A stretch of 64,000 nucleotides of DNA, taken from assembly GCF_018687715.1 (NCBI RefSeq), contig NC_056765.1:16567001-16631000 (forward strand), in the 5' to 3' direction. Below, piece by piece: positions 1-10,820 of this stretch. The stretch's first letter is position 1, and every line of letters begins with the position of its first letter. The position numbers and the translations under genes are program-made. This DNA comes from Carya illinoinensis (Eukaryota > Streptophyta > Magnoliopsida > Fagales > Juglandaceae). The notes under the pieces are model-generated. The model made no database searches. It was not told where the DNA came from and saw nothing but the letters and a program-made list of their open reading frames with translations.

Positions 1-871
1 TGTATTTTCCTGGTAACAGCTCGATCGGTCAACGCAGCACTAATTTCAGTTTTGGAATAGAAGTTAGATCTGCAGCTCTCTATATATATGTATAATGTTG
101 TGAACAGAAAGACATTATATGTATATTTCATTTGTTAGCACTTTTACGTTTTTAGCCCTTTGTGGGTATTGTAATTGCCTCGCTCGCACTTCGCAAGAAG
201 TTCTGTGGGTTTCTTTTCATCTAACAGAATCTGGAATATTTTTACACAAAAAAAAAAAAACCTAAACAAGAATGGCATTTGATTTCTGAATTTGTACTTA
301 TTTCGCAAGCTCCAGAGCAAAATTTTCCTCTTCTTTCTCAAGAACCTTTCAGTGGCAGTTTCGACGAGGGAAAGAAACTTATTTTGAATTTGCATGAGAC
401 GAGACCAAACCCAAAATATGTTCTGATCTTAAAAAAAAAAAAAAAACACTCCTCAGAGAACTGGAGAGACAGAGAGTAGATCTGAAATCACACCCATATA
501 TATTAAATTTAACCAAAAAAAAAAATCTGCAAACTATATGTTCAGATAAAAAAAAAAAAAAAATCTAGATGAATCAAGAAACAGATGGCACATCTAAGAA
601 TCTACAAGTTAGAATAAAAAAATCATACCCATATACATTAAATTAAACCAAACTCAAAAACAATCTTTAAAATATATTTTCAGATCTTAAAAAAATACAA
701 TCTGCAAACTATTTTAGAACTAAAAAAAAATTCAAAAGTTGGCAAGATGGCGACAAACGTGGAGACTGCATGACTCAAGAACGAAGAAAGAAAGAGAGAT
801 ACATGGAAGAGGGAGTATTGGGAGAGAAGGAGACATGGAAGGACGTTTTAGGTAAGGTTTTTGAGAAATGG
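1..871. other. AT-rich flank, no gene seen
   Basis: Non-coding by inspection. It holds many A or T homopolymers and one imperfect direct duplication: a block around 486-550 (with the motif cccatatatattaaattt) recurs around 620-720 (cccatatacattaaattaaa). The short ORFs here are low-complexity. Around 818-850 there is a purine-rich stretch (gagaaggagacatggaagg) that recurs beyond the retrotransposon at about 6714-6746. Confidence 0.6.
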
Positions 872-876
872 GTGAG

Positions 877-1425
877 TGTTATGAGGCTGAGGAGGATTAC
901 GGCATGGGGGGGAGAAGAATAAAGCTGGGAGCTTGACTCTGGAAGAGAGAGACCGAAGAGGCTAGGGCAAGTGAAGAGAAAAAGTAATTTGGGGGCTTTT
1001 AGTTCAGTAGCTGAAACGGTGCGCAGAAGGAATTAGGGGCTTGCGGCGTCGTTTGCATACCTGGGAGCTATATTGCTCTTAAATAGTTTTATGTAATAAA
1101 GCTGTAGTTAATTTTGCTTTAAAACGTTGTAGTTTAATTTTGCTTTAAACGCTGTGTTTGGACAGCTGGTTGTAGGGGCTAGGATGTCTTTTTGTTTTTA
1201 ATTCTGTTAGAGCACGCAGATAAGGGGGAAACGGGATGGCTGAAGGCTTTGTCAAATACCTGAACAATTAATTGGTCATCTTCTTTGGAGGTTTTGGATT
1301 CCTCGAAAATCCAAGTTATCAGCAATGGAAGTACTGTAACTTCCTCTTTTCATCATCACCTGGGTTACGTAATTTCTCCCATATCCTGCCACTATTTTAC
1401 ATCTTATTGCAGTAAGTCCATAACA
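877..1425 (+). repeat. 5' LTR of chromovirus
   Basis: 549 bp, TG...CA bounded with a 7-bp terminal inverted repeat (TGTTATG/CATAACA). Carries an AATAAA polyadenylation-like hexamer near 1095. It differs from the 3' copy at only three places: the g/t in ataaa(g/t)ctg near 1101, the g/a in aagg(g/a)gga near 1228, and the c/t in gcca(c/t)tatt near 1392. Confidence 0.96.
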
Positions 1426-1427
1426 AG

Positions 1428-1435
1428 TGGTATCA
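1428..1435 (+). other. Primer-binding-like site (initiator Met tRNA, partial)
   Basis: Two bases after the 5' LTR the sequence reads TGGTATCA, the first eight bases complementary to the 3' end of plant initiator methionine tRNA, the usual primer for this superfamily. The match does not continue cleanly past eight bases, so the primer assignment is probable rather than certain. Confidence 0.6.
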
Positions 1436-1624
1436 CTTGGAGCCACCGATTCTCCCATTTTTTTTTTCACACTTCCGCACATTCATCACCCAACCAAACA
1501 TCTTATTACAAATCTTAATATCCAACCAACCCAGAAATACATAACAATATACACCTTTCCATCCCCAAAATTTTCAATTTCCATCTGCCAAACAACCCAA
1601 AAAATTGACCCCAACATCCCTTCC

Positions 1625-4600
1625 ATGGCGGACAATACTCGGTCCAAAGCGGAGAACAAGGAGAACAAACAGCGCAAGCAGGAAGACCAGGAGACTGCCA
1701 TCAACCGTTTGACGGAAAGGCTGGACCAAATGTCTGAAACGCTACATACAATATGGGAGCGCCAACAACAGGGTCCTGAAAATAGGTATGAACGAGACAA
1801 TGAGCACAATGATAATCGAAAAATATTTACAAGGGGAGTCAAATTAGATTTTCCCCAATTTGATGGGGCTGACCCAGCTGATTGGGTGTTTAAGGCAGAA
1901 CATTATTTCGAATTTCATCAAACACACCCCGCACAAAAGCTATTGATGGCTTCCTATCACATGCATGGAGAGGCACTTATTTGGTACAAAGGAGCTTGGA
2001 ACAGTGGCCAGTTCACTAGCTGGGAAACCCTCACTCGTATTCTCCTAATTCGGTTTGGTCCTTCCACTTATGATGATCCGGTGGAAAGTTTGAAAAAGCT
2101 CACACAAACCTCAACTGTAGTAGCCTACCAAAAACAGTTTGAAGCCTTATGTAACAGGATAAATGGACTATCCGATGCACACCAATTAAGCCTTTTCATT
2201 AGCGGTTTGAAAGATGAGATCCGGCTTCTCTTGAAAATGTTTAACCCCACAAGTTTAATTGGGGCGTTTGGATTAGCAAAAATCCAAGAGGAGTATCTTA
2301 TTAGTGCCAGGAAGGGGCTGAAGTCAGGAGGTGATAGAGGCATGTTTCCTATGGTTAACAAGCCATCCGGTGGGGATCCATCCACTGAAGGAAGTAGTAA
2401 GTGGACCAAAACTTTTCAACCTACACGGAGAGTCTTCTCAACGGAATGGGATGAAAAACGAAAGAAAGGCCTATGTTATCACTGCGATGAGAAATGGCAT
2501 GCCACACACGTTTGTAAGAAAACCAAGATTTACATGCTGCAAGGCTGTGAGGATGTAGAGGAAGAGCAATGTGAGAGTGACAAAGAAGAGGAAAAGCTGG
2601 AACATGACAGTGTGAGGACTACTAAGGTCGAGGGAAATCCTGAAATTTCCTTAAATGCTATCGCAGGCACTCCTAGCCCAAATATGATGCGGGTTAAGGG
2701 AACCATTCGTGGTGAATCAGTGGTAATTCTGGTGGACTCTGGCAGCTCTCATAGTTTCCTAGACCCGGCAGTAGCAAGAAGGGCCAAGTTGGCCACCAAC
2801 CAGTCCACAAAGTTAGCAGTACGAGTGGCAAATGGAGCTCTTATTCAAAGTGAAGGTCACTGCGACGCGGTGCCTCTAAAAATGCAAGGTATCCAATTCT
2901 GTCCATCTCTTTACATTCTTGAGTTGGGAGGTTGTGATGTGGTGTTGGGAGTTAATTGGTTGGGTACCTTGGGTCCCATTATGTGGGATTTTTCAAAATT
3001 ATCAATGCAATTTGACCATGGGGGGCATAAGGTGGAGCTTAGAGGATTGGAACCCCAACCAATCTCTATTGAGGGAAGTAGTAAGGCCATGTTGGCCTCG
3101 ATAACTAAGGGAAAGGGCTTTTTGCTTCAAATCCATGTGGAATCAAAGGAGGAAAATGTGGCTGTGCAGAATACTGAAATTAATGAACTGTTGAAACAGT
3201 TCAAGGGGGTGTTTGAGGAACCCAAGGGGCTACCTCCTGTGAGGCACCATGACCATAAAATTGTTTTGAAAGAGGGAACTCCGCCTATTTCCAATCGACC
3301 CTACCGTTACCCATATTACCAGAAAACAGAGATAGAGAAGATAGTGACAAAGTTGCTGAAAACAGGGGTAATTCGTCCAAGTTTCAGTCTTTTCTCCTCT
3401 CCCATTTTGCTGGTCCGTAAGACAGATGGGAGTTGGCGCATGTGCATTGATTACCGTGCACTAAATCAGCACACAATAAAAGATAAATTTCCCATTCCGG
3501 TGATAGATGAGCTATTGGATGAGTTGTGTGGGGCAAGGGTGTTTTCCAAGTTGGACTTACGTTCCGGATATCATCAAATCCGGGTGGTTCCTGAGGACAT
3601 TGAGAAAACTGCATTTAGAACGCATGAAGGGCACTACGAGTTCTTGGTAATGCCCTTTGGGCTTACCAATGCCCCTTCTACTTTTCAAGGGCTCATGAAC
3701 TAGGTATTCAAACAGTATCTGAGGAAGTTTGTGCTAGTCTTTTTTGATGACATTTTGGTGTATAGTCGGAGTTGGAATGAGCACTTACAGCACCTACATC
3801 AGGTACTACAAGTGCTGCAACAACACCAGCTTTATGCTAAGTTGTCTAAATGTAGGTTTGGGGTGAAAGAGGTAGATTACTTGGGTCACATCATATCTTC
3901 CGAAGGAGTACGGGCTGATCCAAATAAAATTAAGGCTATGCTCGATTGGCCATCACCAAGGAATACCAAGGCATTGAGAGGGTTTTTGGGCCTAACGGGG
4001 TACTATAGAAAATTCATTAAAGGGTATGGGATGCTGGCAGCCCCACTAACCAGTTTGCTTAAAAAGAATAATTTTGGGTGGACTTCAGATGTTGAGCAGG
4101 CCTTTCAGAGGCTGAAAGAAGTGGTTACTCAGCCACCGGTATTAAGGCTCCCAGATTTCACACTCCCTTTTACTATTGAGTGCGATGCGAGTGGTACAGG
4201 CATTGGTGCTTTCTTAATGCAAACTGGACAGCCTATCGCTTTTCTAAGCAAGGAATTAAAGGGCAGGACTCTTCTCCTCTCCACCTACGAAAGGGAACTG
4301 CTGGCCTTGGTGACGGCTGTTCAAAAATGGAGGCCCTACTTGTTGGGGCAATCATTTGTAGTTAAAACAGATCAGCAAGCACTGAAATTTTTACTGGAAC
4401 AAAGAGTGGGCACTGAAGCCCAACAGAAATGGCTAACTAAGCTGATGGGGTATGAATTTAAAATTGAGTACAATAGGGGACAAGAGAATAGAGTGGCTGA
4501 TGCTCTATCTCGGAGGGAGGGGAATGATGACACTATAGAAGCAATTTTAACTCAAATTTCACTTCCAAAACCAGAATGGGTAGAGGAATTGAAAATGAGC

Positions 4601-6010
4601 TACCAGTTGTCTCAAGAGTTCACAGATATTCTTACCAAAGCCGAAGCCCAACAGGAGATTCCTAAGGGAATTTCCATCATGCAAGGGTTACTTTTAAAGA
4701 AGGGAAGGTTGATGCTGGTACCTGGAACACCTTTTGTTAAAAAAGTGCTCCATTACATTCACACTGATCCTATGGCGGGCCATACTGGGTACTTAAAAAC
4801 TTATCAACGAGCAAAACGGGATTTTTACTGGTCTGGTATGAAAACTGATATAAAGAAATGGGTAAAGGAATGTGAAGTGTGTCAAGCAGTTAAGTACGAG
4901 AATATCCTTCCCATTGGGCTGCTCCAACCGTTACCCATTCCTGAGCAAGCTTGGACAGACATTTCTATGGATTTCATAGAGGGTTTACCCAAATCAAAGG
5001 GGGTCTCAGTGATTCTGGTTGTTGTTGACAGATTCACTAAGTATGGTCACTTCATGGGCCTCTCGCACCCCTATACAGCCCAAGATGTAGCCCAAGTTTT
5101 TATGGATGTAGTTTTTAAACTGCATGGGATGCCCAAAATTATTGTATCTGACCGTGATTCTATCTTCCTAAGTTTGTTTTGGAAAAGTTTATTTGAACTG
5201 CAGGGGACAACACTGAACTTCAGCTCGGCTTACCATCCTCAGAGCGATGGCCAAACTGAAGCTTTGAACAAAAATTTGGAAGGATATTTGAGGTGCTATG
5301 TGGGACAGAAGCCAAGGGATTGGGCGCAGTGGCTAACATTAGCCGAGTGGTGTTATAATTCGAGCTATCACAGCTCAACAAAGCTGTCACCTTTTGAGGC
5401 CTTGTACGGGTACCCTCCCCCAAAATTAATTTCATACATAGCAGGTACTTCAAACAATAATGCAGTGGACACGATATTACGGGACAGAACAAAAATATTG
5501 GAACTTCTGAAGCAAAATCTCAAGGCTTCTCAGAGCTGAATGAAAATATTCGCAGATAAGAGAAGAACTGAAAGAGAGTTCCAGGTAGGAGACTGGGTTT
5601 ACCTACGTCTTCAGCCTTACAGACAGAAGACAGTTGCCGTACGCCACAATTTGAAGCTAGCTCCTCGATTCTACGTCCCTTTCCGAGTGATCCAACGGAT
5701 AGGATCTGTTGCCTACCAATTGGAGTTACCATCTACTTGCAAGATCCACCCCGTTTTCCACGTGTCTTGTTTGAAGAAAAAGATTGGTGAGAAAATTCAG
5801 ATCATGCCAACTCTTCCACCCACAGATGAAAAGGGAGAAGTTTTACCTGAACCGGAGAGGATAGTGGAGCGTCGTGTGAGGAAACTGAACAATCGTGCTG
5901 TAACCGAAGTGTTGGTGAAGTGGACAGGGGCCTCCATGGAAGATAGCACTTGGGAGAAGATATGGGATCTTAGAGCCTTGTACCCTCACCTTGTGGGCAA
6001 GGTCTTATAA
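1625..6010 (+). pseudogene. Gag-Pol polyprotein with C-terminal chromodomain, two in-frame stops
   Basis: Encodes capsid and replication enzymes of the chromovirus as a single frame of about 1,461 codons. The start chosen is the ATG of MADNTRSK at 1625; the open frame extends upstream only into leader. Visible in order: coiled, charged gag N-terminus; CCHC zinc knuckle ([14 protein letters not shown], about residue 282); aspartic protease DSGS (about 370); reverse transcriptase with FFDD box (about 706); RNase H (about 845-965); integrase HHCC finger (about 1042-1088) and D,D,E core (DFIEG, SDRDS, GQTEA); and a chromodomain at the C-terminus (VKWTG and DSTWE motifs, about 1409-1460), which in chromoviruses is thought to guide integration to chromatin marks. 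Two lesions only: TAG at 3701-3703 inside the RT and TGA at 5537-5539 after the integrase core. The frame is otherwise continuous, ending 11 bases before the 3' LTR. With these stops full-length protein is not expected unless they are sequencing errors or readthrough occurs. Confidence 0.93.
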
Positions 6011-6021
6011 GAATGGGGGAT
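6009..6021 (+). other. Polypurine tract
   Basis: Purine-rich AAGAATGGGGGA sits directly against the 3' LTR, the position where plus-strand DNA synthesis is primed in LTR retrotransposons. It overlaps the last bases of the gag-pol stop codon. Confidence 0.75.
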
Positions 6022-6570
6022 TGTTATGAGGCTGAGGAGGATTACGGCATGGGGGGGAGAAGAATAAAGCTGGGAGCTTGACTCTGGAAGAGAGAGACCG
6101 AAGAGGCTAGGGCAAGTGAAGAGAAAAAGTAATTTGGGGGCTTTTAGTTCAGTAGCTGAAACGGTGCGCAGAAGGAATTAGGGGCTTGCGGCGTCGTTTG
6201 CATACCTGGGAGCTATATTGCTCTTAAATAGTTTTATGTAATAAATCTGTAGTTAATTTTGCTTTAAAACGTTGTAGTTTAATTTTGCTTTAAACGCTGT
6301 GTTTGGACAGCTGGTTGTAGGGGCTAGGATGTCTTTTTGTTTTTAATTCTGTTAGAGCACGCAGATAAGGAGGAAACGGGATGGCTGAAGGCTTTGTCAA
6401 ATACCTGAACAATTAATTGGTCATCTTCTTTGGAGGTTTTGGATTCCTCGAAAATCCAAGTTATCAGCAATGGAAGTACTGTAACTTCCTCTTTTCATCA
6501 TCACCTGGGTTACGTAATTTCTCCCATATCCTGCCATTATTTTACATCTTATTGCAGTAAGTCCATAACA
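6022..6570 (+). repeat. 3' LTR of chromovirus
   Basis: 549 bp copy of the 877-1425 LTR with three substitutions and no indels, followed directly by the target duplication GTGAG. Confidence 0.96.
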
Positions 6571-6599
6571 GTGAGATCGCTGACGGAAGAATAGAAAAT

Positions 6600-6603
<4 letters not shown>

Positions 6604-6686
<83 letters not shown>
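6604..6686. repeat. (GA)n microsatellite
   Basis: About 41 uninterrupted GA units. It lies just beyond the chromovirus insertion site in a purine-rich stretch. The ORF of Ser-Leu repeats that spans it on the minus strand is an artefact of the repeat. Confidence 0.97.
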
Positions 6687-6689
<3 letters not shown>

Positions 6690-7800
6690 AGGAAAAAGTG
6701 AGGGTATTAGGTTAGAAGAGAAGGAGACATGAAAGGACGTTTTTTTTTTTTTTGATAATTGGGGGAGAGAGAAGAAAGAAAAACTTTTAGGATTTTGTGT
6801 TTTGATCAAACGATGTCATGTGAAATTAAGGGTATTTTGGACTTTTAATCTTCATATGTGAAAAAGAAAGAGAGAACTTTAGGAATGAGCCACGTAAAAG
6901 AATTCTCCCAAATAAATCCAATCTGTATTTGTTTATATAATTTTTTTTTCCAATCTATTAATGATTTATTCTTATTGAGTTCTTAAGATATATAATTTTG
7001 AAAGTTTAATATTTGTTTTATTTTCCTATGAATTGAATTGTTTATTTACTAACATCAAATTTATAATGTTATTTGAGGTGCATTTACAGTTTCAAATGTG
7101 GTATAGTTTTTTTTTTTTCTATTTAACCTAAAGGGTGAGATTTTTTATTATAATTATATGATCAAATTATGTAATATTTATATTATATTTTAAAATTTTA
7201 AAATTTAAGTCTTATATGTTTGTTCTGGAAATAACAAACATACAACATATGCTTTGGATTTTAAATGTTAAGGGTAGCAATAATAAGTGGAATAGTATGT
7301 TTACAAATTTTCATAATAAAATAAATTTTAACTTCTTAATATTTTAAACATATAAAATCTGGTTTGTACTATTTTAGTTAGACAGGTGTGAGAATGTTAA
7401 ATCAATTACTTTTTTAATTTTTAATATTTCTTATACTATCATAGAAAAACTGAAATCATTAAGAAATTTTTGAATATTTCATTTTTGTGTATTAATAGTG
7501 CTAAAAAAAGGTTATGAAAATTCTTGAAGTAAATTAAGATGATATGATTTTTATTATTAAAGTAAGAGTTAAACAGCCTTTGGAGAAATGCAATGATGAA
7601 ATTATTATATGTAGTACTAAATAATATGGTGTAGAGTATGTTAATATATATATATATATATACACACACACTATAACATTTGTAATCATTTTTTTTTTTT
7701 TGAAAATTTATATAATGGTGAAATTTTTTTATACATATTTATAAATAAATGTTTGATAATTATTGAGAAATTATCTTCTCACAAAGATCGAATACAAGAT
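6690..7800. other. AT-rich intergenic sequence
   Basis: Very AT-rich with no coding signal on either strand. Contains a short (TA)n(CA)n microsatellite around 7644-7672 and a purine-rich block at 6714-6746 that resembles 818-850 on the other side of the retrotransposon. Confidence 0.6.
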
Positions 7801-7807
7801 CTAATAA

Positions 7808-8945
7808 CACTAGTGTGAGAATAAGTGGGTATTATGTGAGAATACTGACTTTTTCCGTGAGGGATTTTGGTTGAAATAAATGGGTATTATGTGAGAATAA
7901 AGTTTTTCCCACCAATTTTCTTGGTGACACGTTGGTAGCATATAATTCATGGGCAATAATATTTTATCCACCAATACTATTAGTTGGTGGGAAAAACGTT
8001 CTTTTGCCACGGCCACAAGTTGTGACAATACTTGTGGCCCTCCGTGGCAAATTCCGTTCATAACTAGACTTAAGTGATAAAATATACATGGTTTGTCACC
8101 ACACTCACAGTCCAAAAAATAGTATTAGCCATTAGACCTTTGGTGACACGTTTAGTTGTATAAAGTCATTTACCACTCCATAAGTAGTGACTATGAGTCT
8201 TTTGGGATGACTTAATCTGGTAATAATTTAATTTTATTAACCTCAGTACTTGTTGGAATAATCTATACTCCACCAGTTTCCTTTGTTGGAAATAAGTATT
8301 ATAGATGATTCGATATCGTAGCCAAAATTCATTATCCATGTGTTGTGGACGTGACAAAAGTAGCTTACCTAGATACCGTGTGGTGGCAATTATGCATTTA
8401 CATGTAAATAATTGGTCAAAAAAAGAACAGGTTATGTGACAACAAACCTTTTTCCATCACTTTCGTTAGTGACAGACTCGTGGCATATAATTCATGAGCA
8501 ATAATAATTTACCCGCCAAAATAATTTTTAGTGGGAATAACTTTCTTTTGCCATGACAATATGGTGCGGCAATATTTGTTTTCCTCCATATATAAATCGG
8601 TTTAGCAACCAGGAAATTGTGTTGAGAATTGCCTTTTTTTTATGATTTCGTATGGTGGCCATTAGTGAATATATAATGACATGCAACCAGTTCTGTTAAC
8701 ATCAGTGGCTTGGTGGGAAGAAAAAATTTCCCACCAGCACCTATCTAAAATAGTTACGTGGAATAAGTTTTTTCCCACCAATTCATTCTGTGGACAATAC
8801 ATTATATATCATGACGACCCATCAATCCTTCCAACTTGGATTGTGATAAAACCTGTTGAATAACCAACCGATACTATACAACAGTTTGTATTCACCAATG
8901 ATCACTGGTGAAAACAAGCTAGTTGTCATGATGAACGGTAGTGAT
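7808..8945. repeat. Subterminal-type inverted-repeat block, probable CACTA end region
   Basis: Contains many copies of a short motif in both orientations: TTTCCCACCA near 7904, 8727 and 8768, and its complement TTGGTGGGAA near 7984 and 8709. Two longer related segments (about 7905-8020 and 8440-8555) share gcatataattcatg and cttttgcca motifs. A strong hairpin lies at 8003-8051. Dense short direct and inverted motifs are the hallmark of subterminal regions of CACTA transposons, where TNPA-type proteins bind. The block lies downstream of the TNPA-like gene on the minus strand, where the 3' subterminal region should be. A CACTA pentamer occurs at 7808 but no matching partner end was found, so the true terminus is unproven. 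Confidence 0.5.
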
Positions 8946-8949
8946 TAAA

Positions 8950-10820
8950 CATGTTAAATACATATATCCCAACAATGCAACCAAATATCTGCTAAACATC
9001 AAATCCCCAAAATATGATCACACTCAAATTGACTTTCATAATAACATTTGCAACATATATAACCACCATCTGATATAAATCTACCAACATTAATTGAAAC
9101 ACCATTATATATACAAATCTGCCAACATATATATTAACCAATTAGTTAAAGGCCATGAACCTTATAGATGTTTGCAACTCAAATAATGAACATGAGGAAA
9201 TATATATTCCCTCTCCAACAGCATCTATGATAACTTACAGGGCGATATATGGCAGTTTACTAAAATTATTAATATGGCTTCTTGCTGACATTGATTGACA
9301 ATACAATCTAATTAATTTGAGTCCCTGATTCCACATAGCAAGTTGGTAAATGATTTCTTGATAATTAAAAAAAAGAACTATGTCAACAAAGAGTAGACTT
9401 CTTTCGTGAATGACATTTATGGGGTGGGAAGCTTCTATACTAATCAATTGCAGCACTCTTGTACATAATTTATTGTTGTCAGCATATACAGATTTAAAGG
9501 GGGGAAAATTAACCTATGTGATGTGTATGGAAGGAGAATGCCAACCCCTTTGTTGATATTCCCATGGAATTAATACTATATACCTACCATTACAGCTATG
9601 CTATTGCAAATCCTGCAGTTGCTTTCTCTAGGAATAGAGTTTGCTATAGCCTCAGCCATGCTATAGCAAAATAGTTATGCTATATATATCCCAATAGAGA
9701 ACAGCCCAATTTGTATTCCAGTAGTGTACCATTTCTTTAAAACAATATTATCAACTAGTCATAGCCTTACCATCTACCATAGCAATCGTAAGTATGAGAG
9801 TATAAACTCTCATACATATGGGGAACCAAAATATGTATCCTAGCATGACCTACTCTGTTTTCCTGGGGGTTTAAATCTAAGTATTTACATCTATCAAAGC
9901 TCCATCTGCTGGTTATCCTGAAATTAAATTTGGATACCACATCTATCTCTTGGATACTAGAATTGTGGTACACAACTACTAATGTTTGCAGCTGAGACAG
10001 ATTTTTAGGCACTAACCATAACGTATAGCAAAATAACATCCTCATTATACTCAGAAATTAGTACTGACCTAAGTGCATTAAAGTTAGAGAGACTGGGTTT
10101 CCTTATGTATCCAAAGTTATAGAGAAGTGGGTTTCCTTATGTATCCAAAGTTATAGAGAAGTGGGTTTCCTTATCTTCTAACAACTTAGTGTGAATATCA
10201 ACTGTGCATATAAACTAATACCCTTTGTTTAGTTTATTAAAACCTGAATAAGATTTTAAGGCAATTGAGGATGTGTGTGAATATAGATGTCGACTTGGAT
10301 ATTATAGGTAGTTCTCTTGCAAATCTCTAGCTGCAACTACTTGGATTCTTTATACTATTGAAGAAATACTGCCCAACTAATTACCTTTTTTTCTGTGTAT
10401 GCTCTTCATCATGAAACCAACTCCTGCTCTACCATCCTCTATCCATATGGCTGAAATCAGTCATGCATACTGCTAACCTATATTTTTCAAAACAGTAAAA
10501 TCAGCATACTCATGTATTTTTTGCATCCTTTTAATATAATTAGCTAAAATAACATTAATAATTTTAACTTTGTCTATTTCAGAACTTACCCTTTCATAAC
10601 TTAGTAACAACTCATCAAAAAATAAACCCATCATTTTACTTTTCCTGTAGTGTGTTAATAGATATCCACCCTAACTATAATTGCATAAGTTACCAAAATA
10701 ACCATGGATATCTACATATGTTTTAAACAATCCACAAAAAATATACACCACAAAGAGGCCCTCCACAAAATATACCCCACAAAAAGGCCCTCCACAAAAA
10801 CTTCTCATCAAGTGCGAAAA
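8950..10820. other. AT-rich region 3' of the TNPA-like gene, with small repeats
   Basis: No coding signal found. Contains a cluster of GCTATAGC-like words around 9595-9690 (tgctatagcaaaatag) with a relative at about 10022, a 34-bp tandem repeat (10081-10174), and a shorter purine/CCACAAA tandem around 10729-10799. Probably the 3' part of the CACTA element, by position only. Confidence 0.45.
10081..10174. repeat. 34-bp tandem repeat, about 2.7 copies
   Basis: Two identical 34-bp units (10107-10140 and 10141-10174; each begins gtatccaaagttatagag) are preceded by a partial, slightly diverged unit from 10081. Confidence 0.9.

Larger units (their letters stand above)
877..6570 (+). mobile_element. 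Complete Ty3/Gypsy chromovirus (Reina-like?), young
   Basis: This is a full-length LTR retrotransposon. Both LTRs are 549 bp, begin TGTTATG and end CATAACA. The element is flanked by a perfect 5-bp target duplication, GTGAG, at 872-876 and 6571-6575. The internal region has a primer-binding-like site just after the left LTR, one long gag-pol frame, and a G-rich polypurine tract just before the right LTR. Order of domains (protease, RT, RNase H, integrase, chromodomain) places it in the Ty3/Gypsy chromoviruses. Its compact 5.7-kb size and C-terminal chromodomain suggest the Reina lineage, but that lineage call is tentative. Three substitutions separate the LTRs, so insertion is recent relative to everything else in the window. 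Confidence 0.95.

Noticed and set aside
1427..1624. Gag-pol starting upstream of 1625
   Set aside because: The extension is proline/serine-rich leader starting within the primer-binding region; the ATG at 1625 gives a typical gag N-terminus.
6549..6809. ORF of Ser-Leu repeats on the minus strand
   Set aside because: Pure translation of the (GA)n microsatellite.
7808..8943. A small non-autonomous CACTA element from CACTA at 7808 to TAGTG at about 8943
   Set aside because: The two ends do not match beyond five bases (CACTAGTGTG against CACTACCGTT) and the adjacent 3-bp flanks (TAA and ATT) differ.
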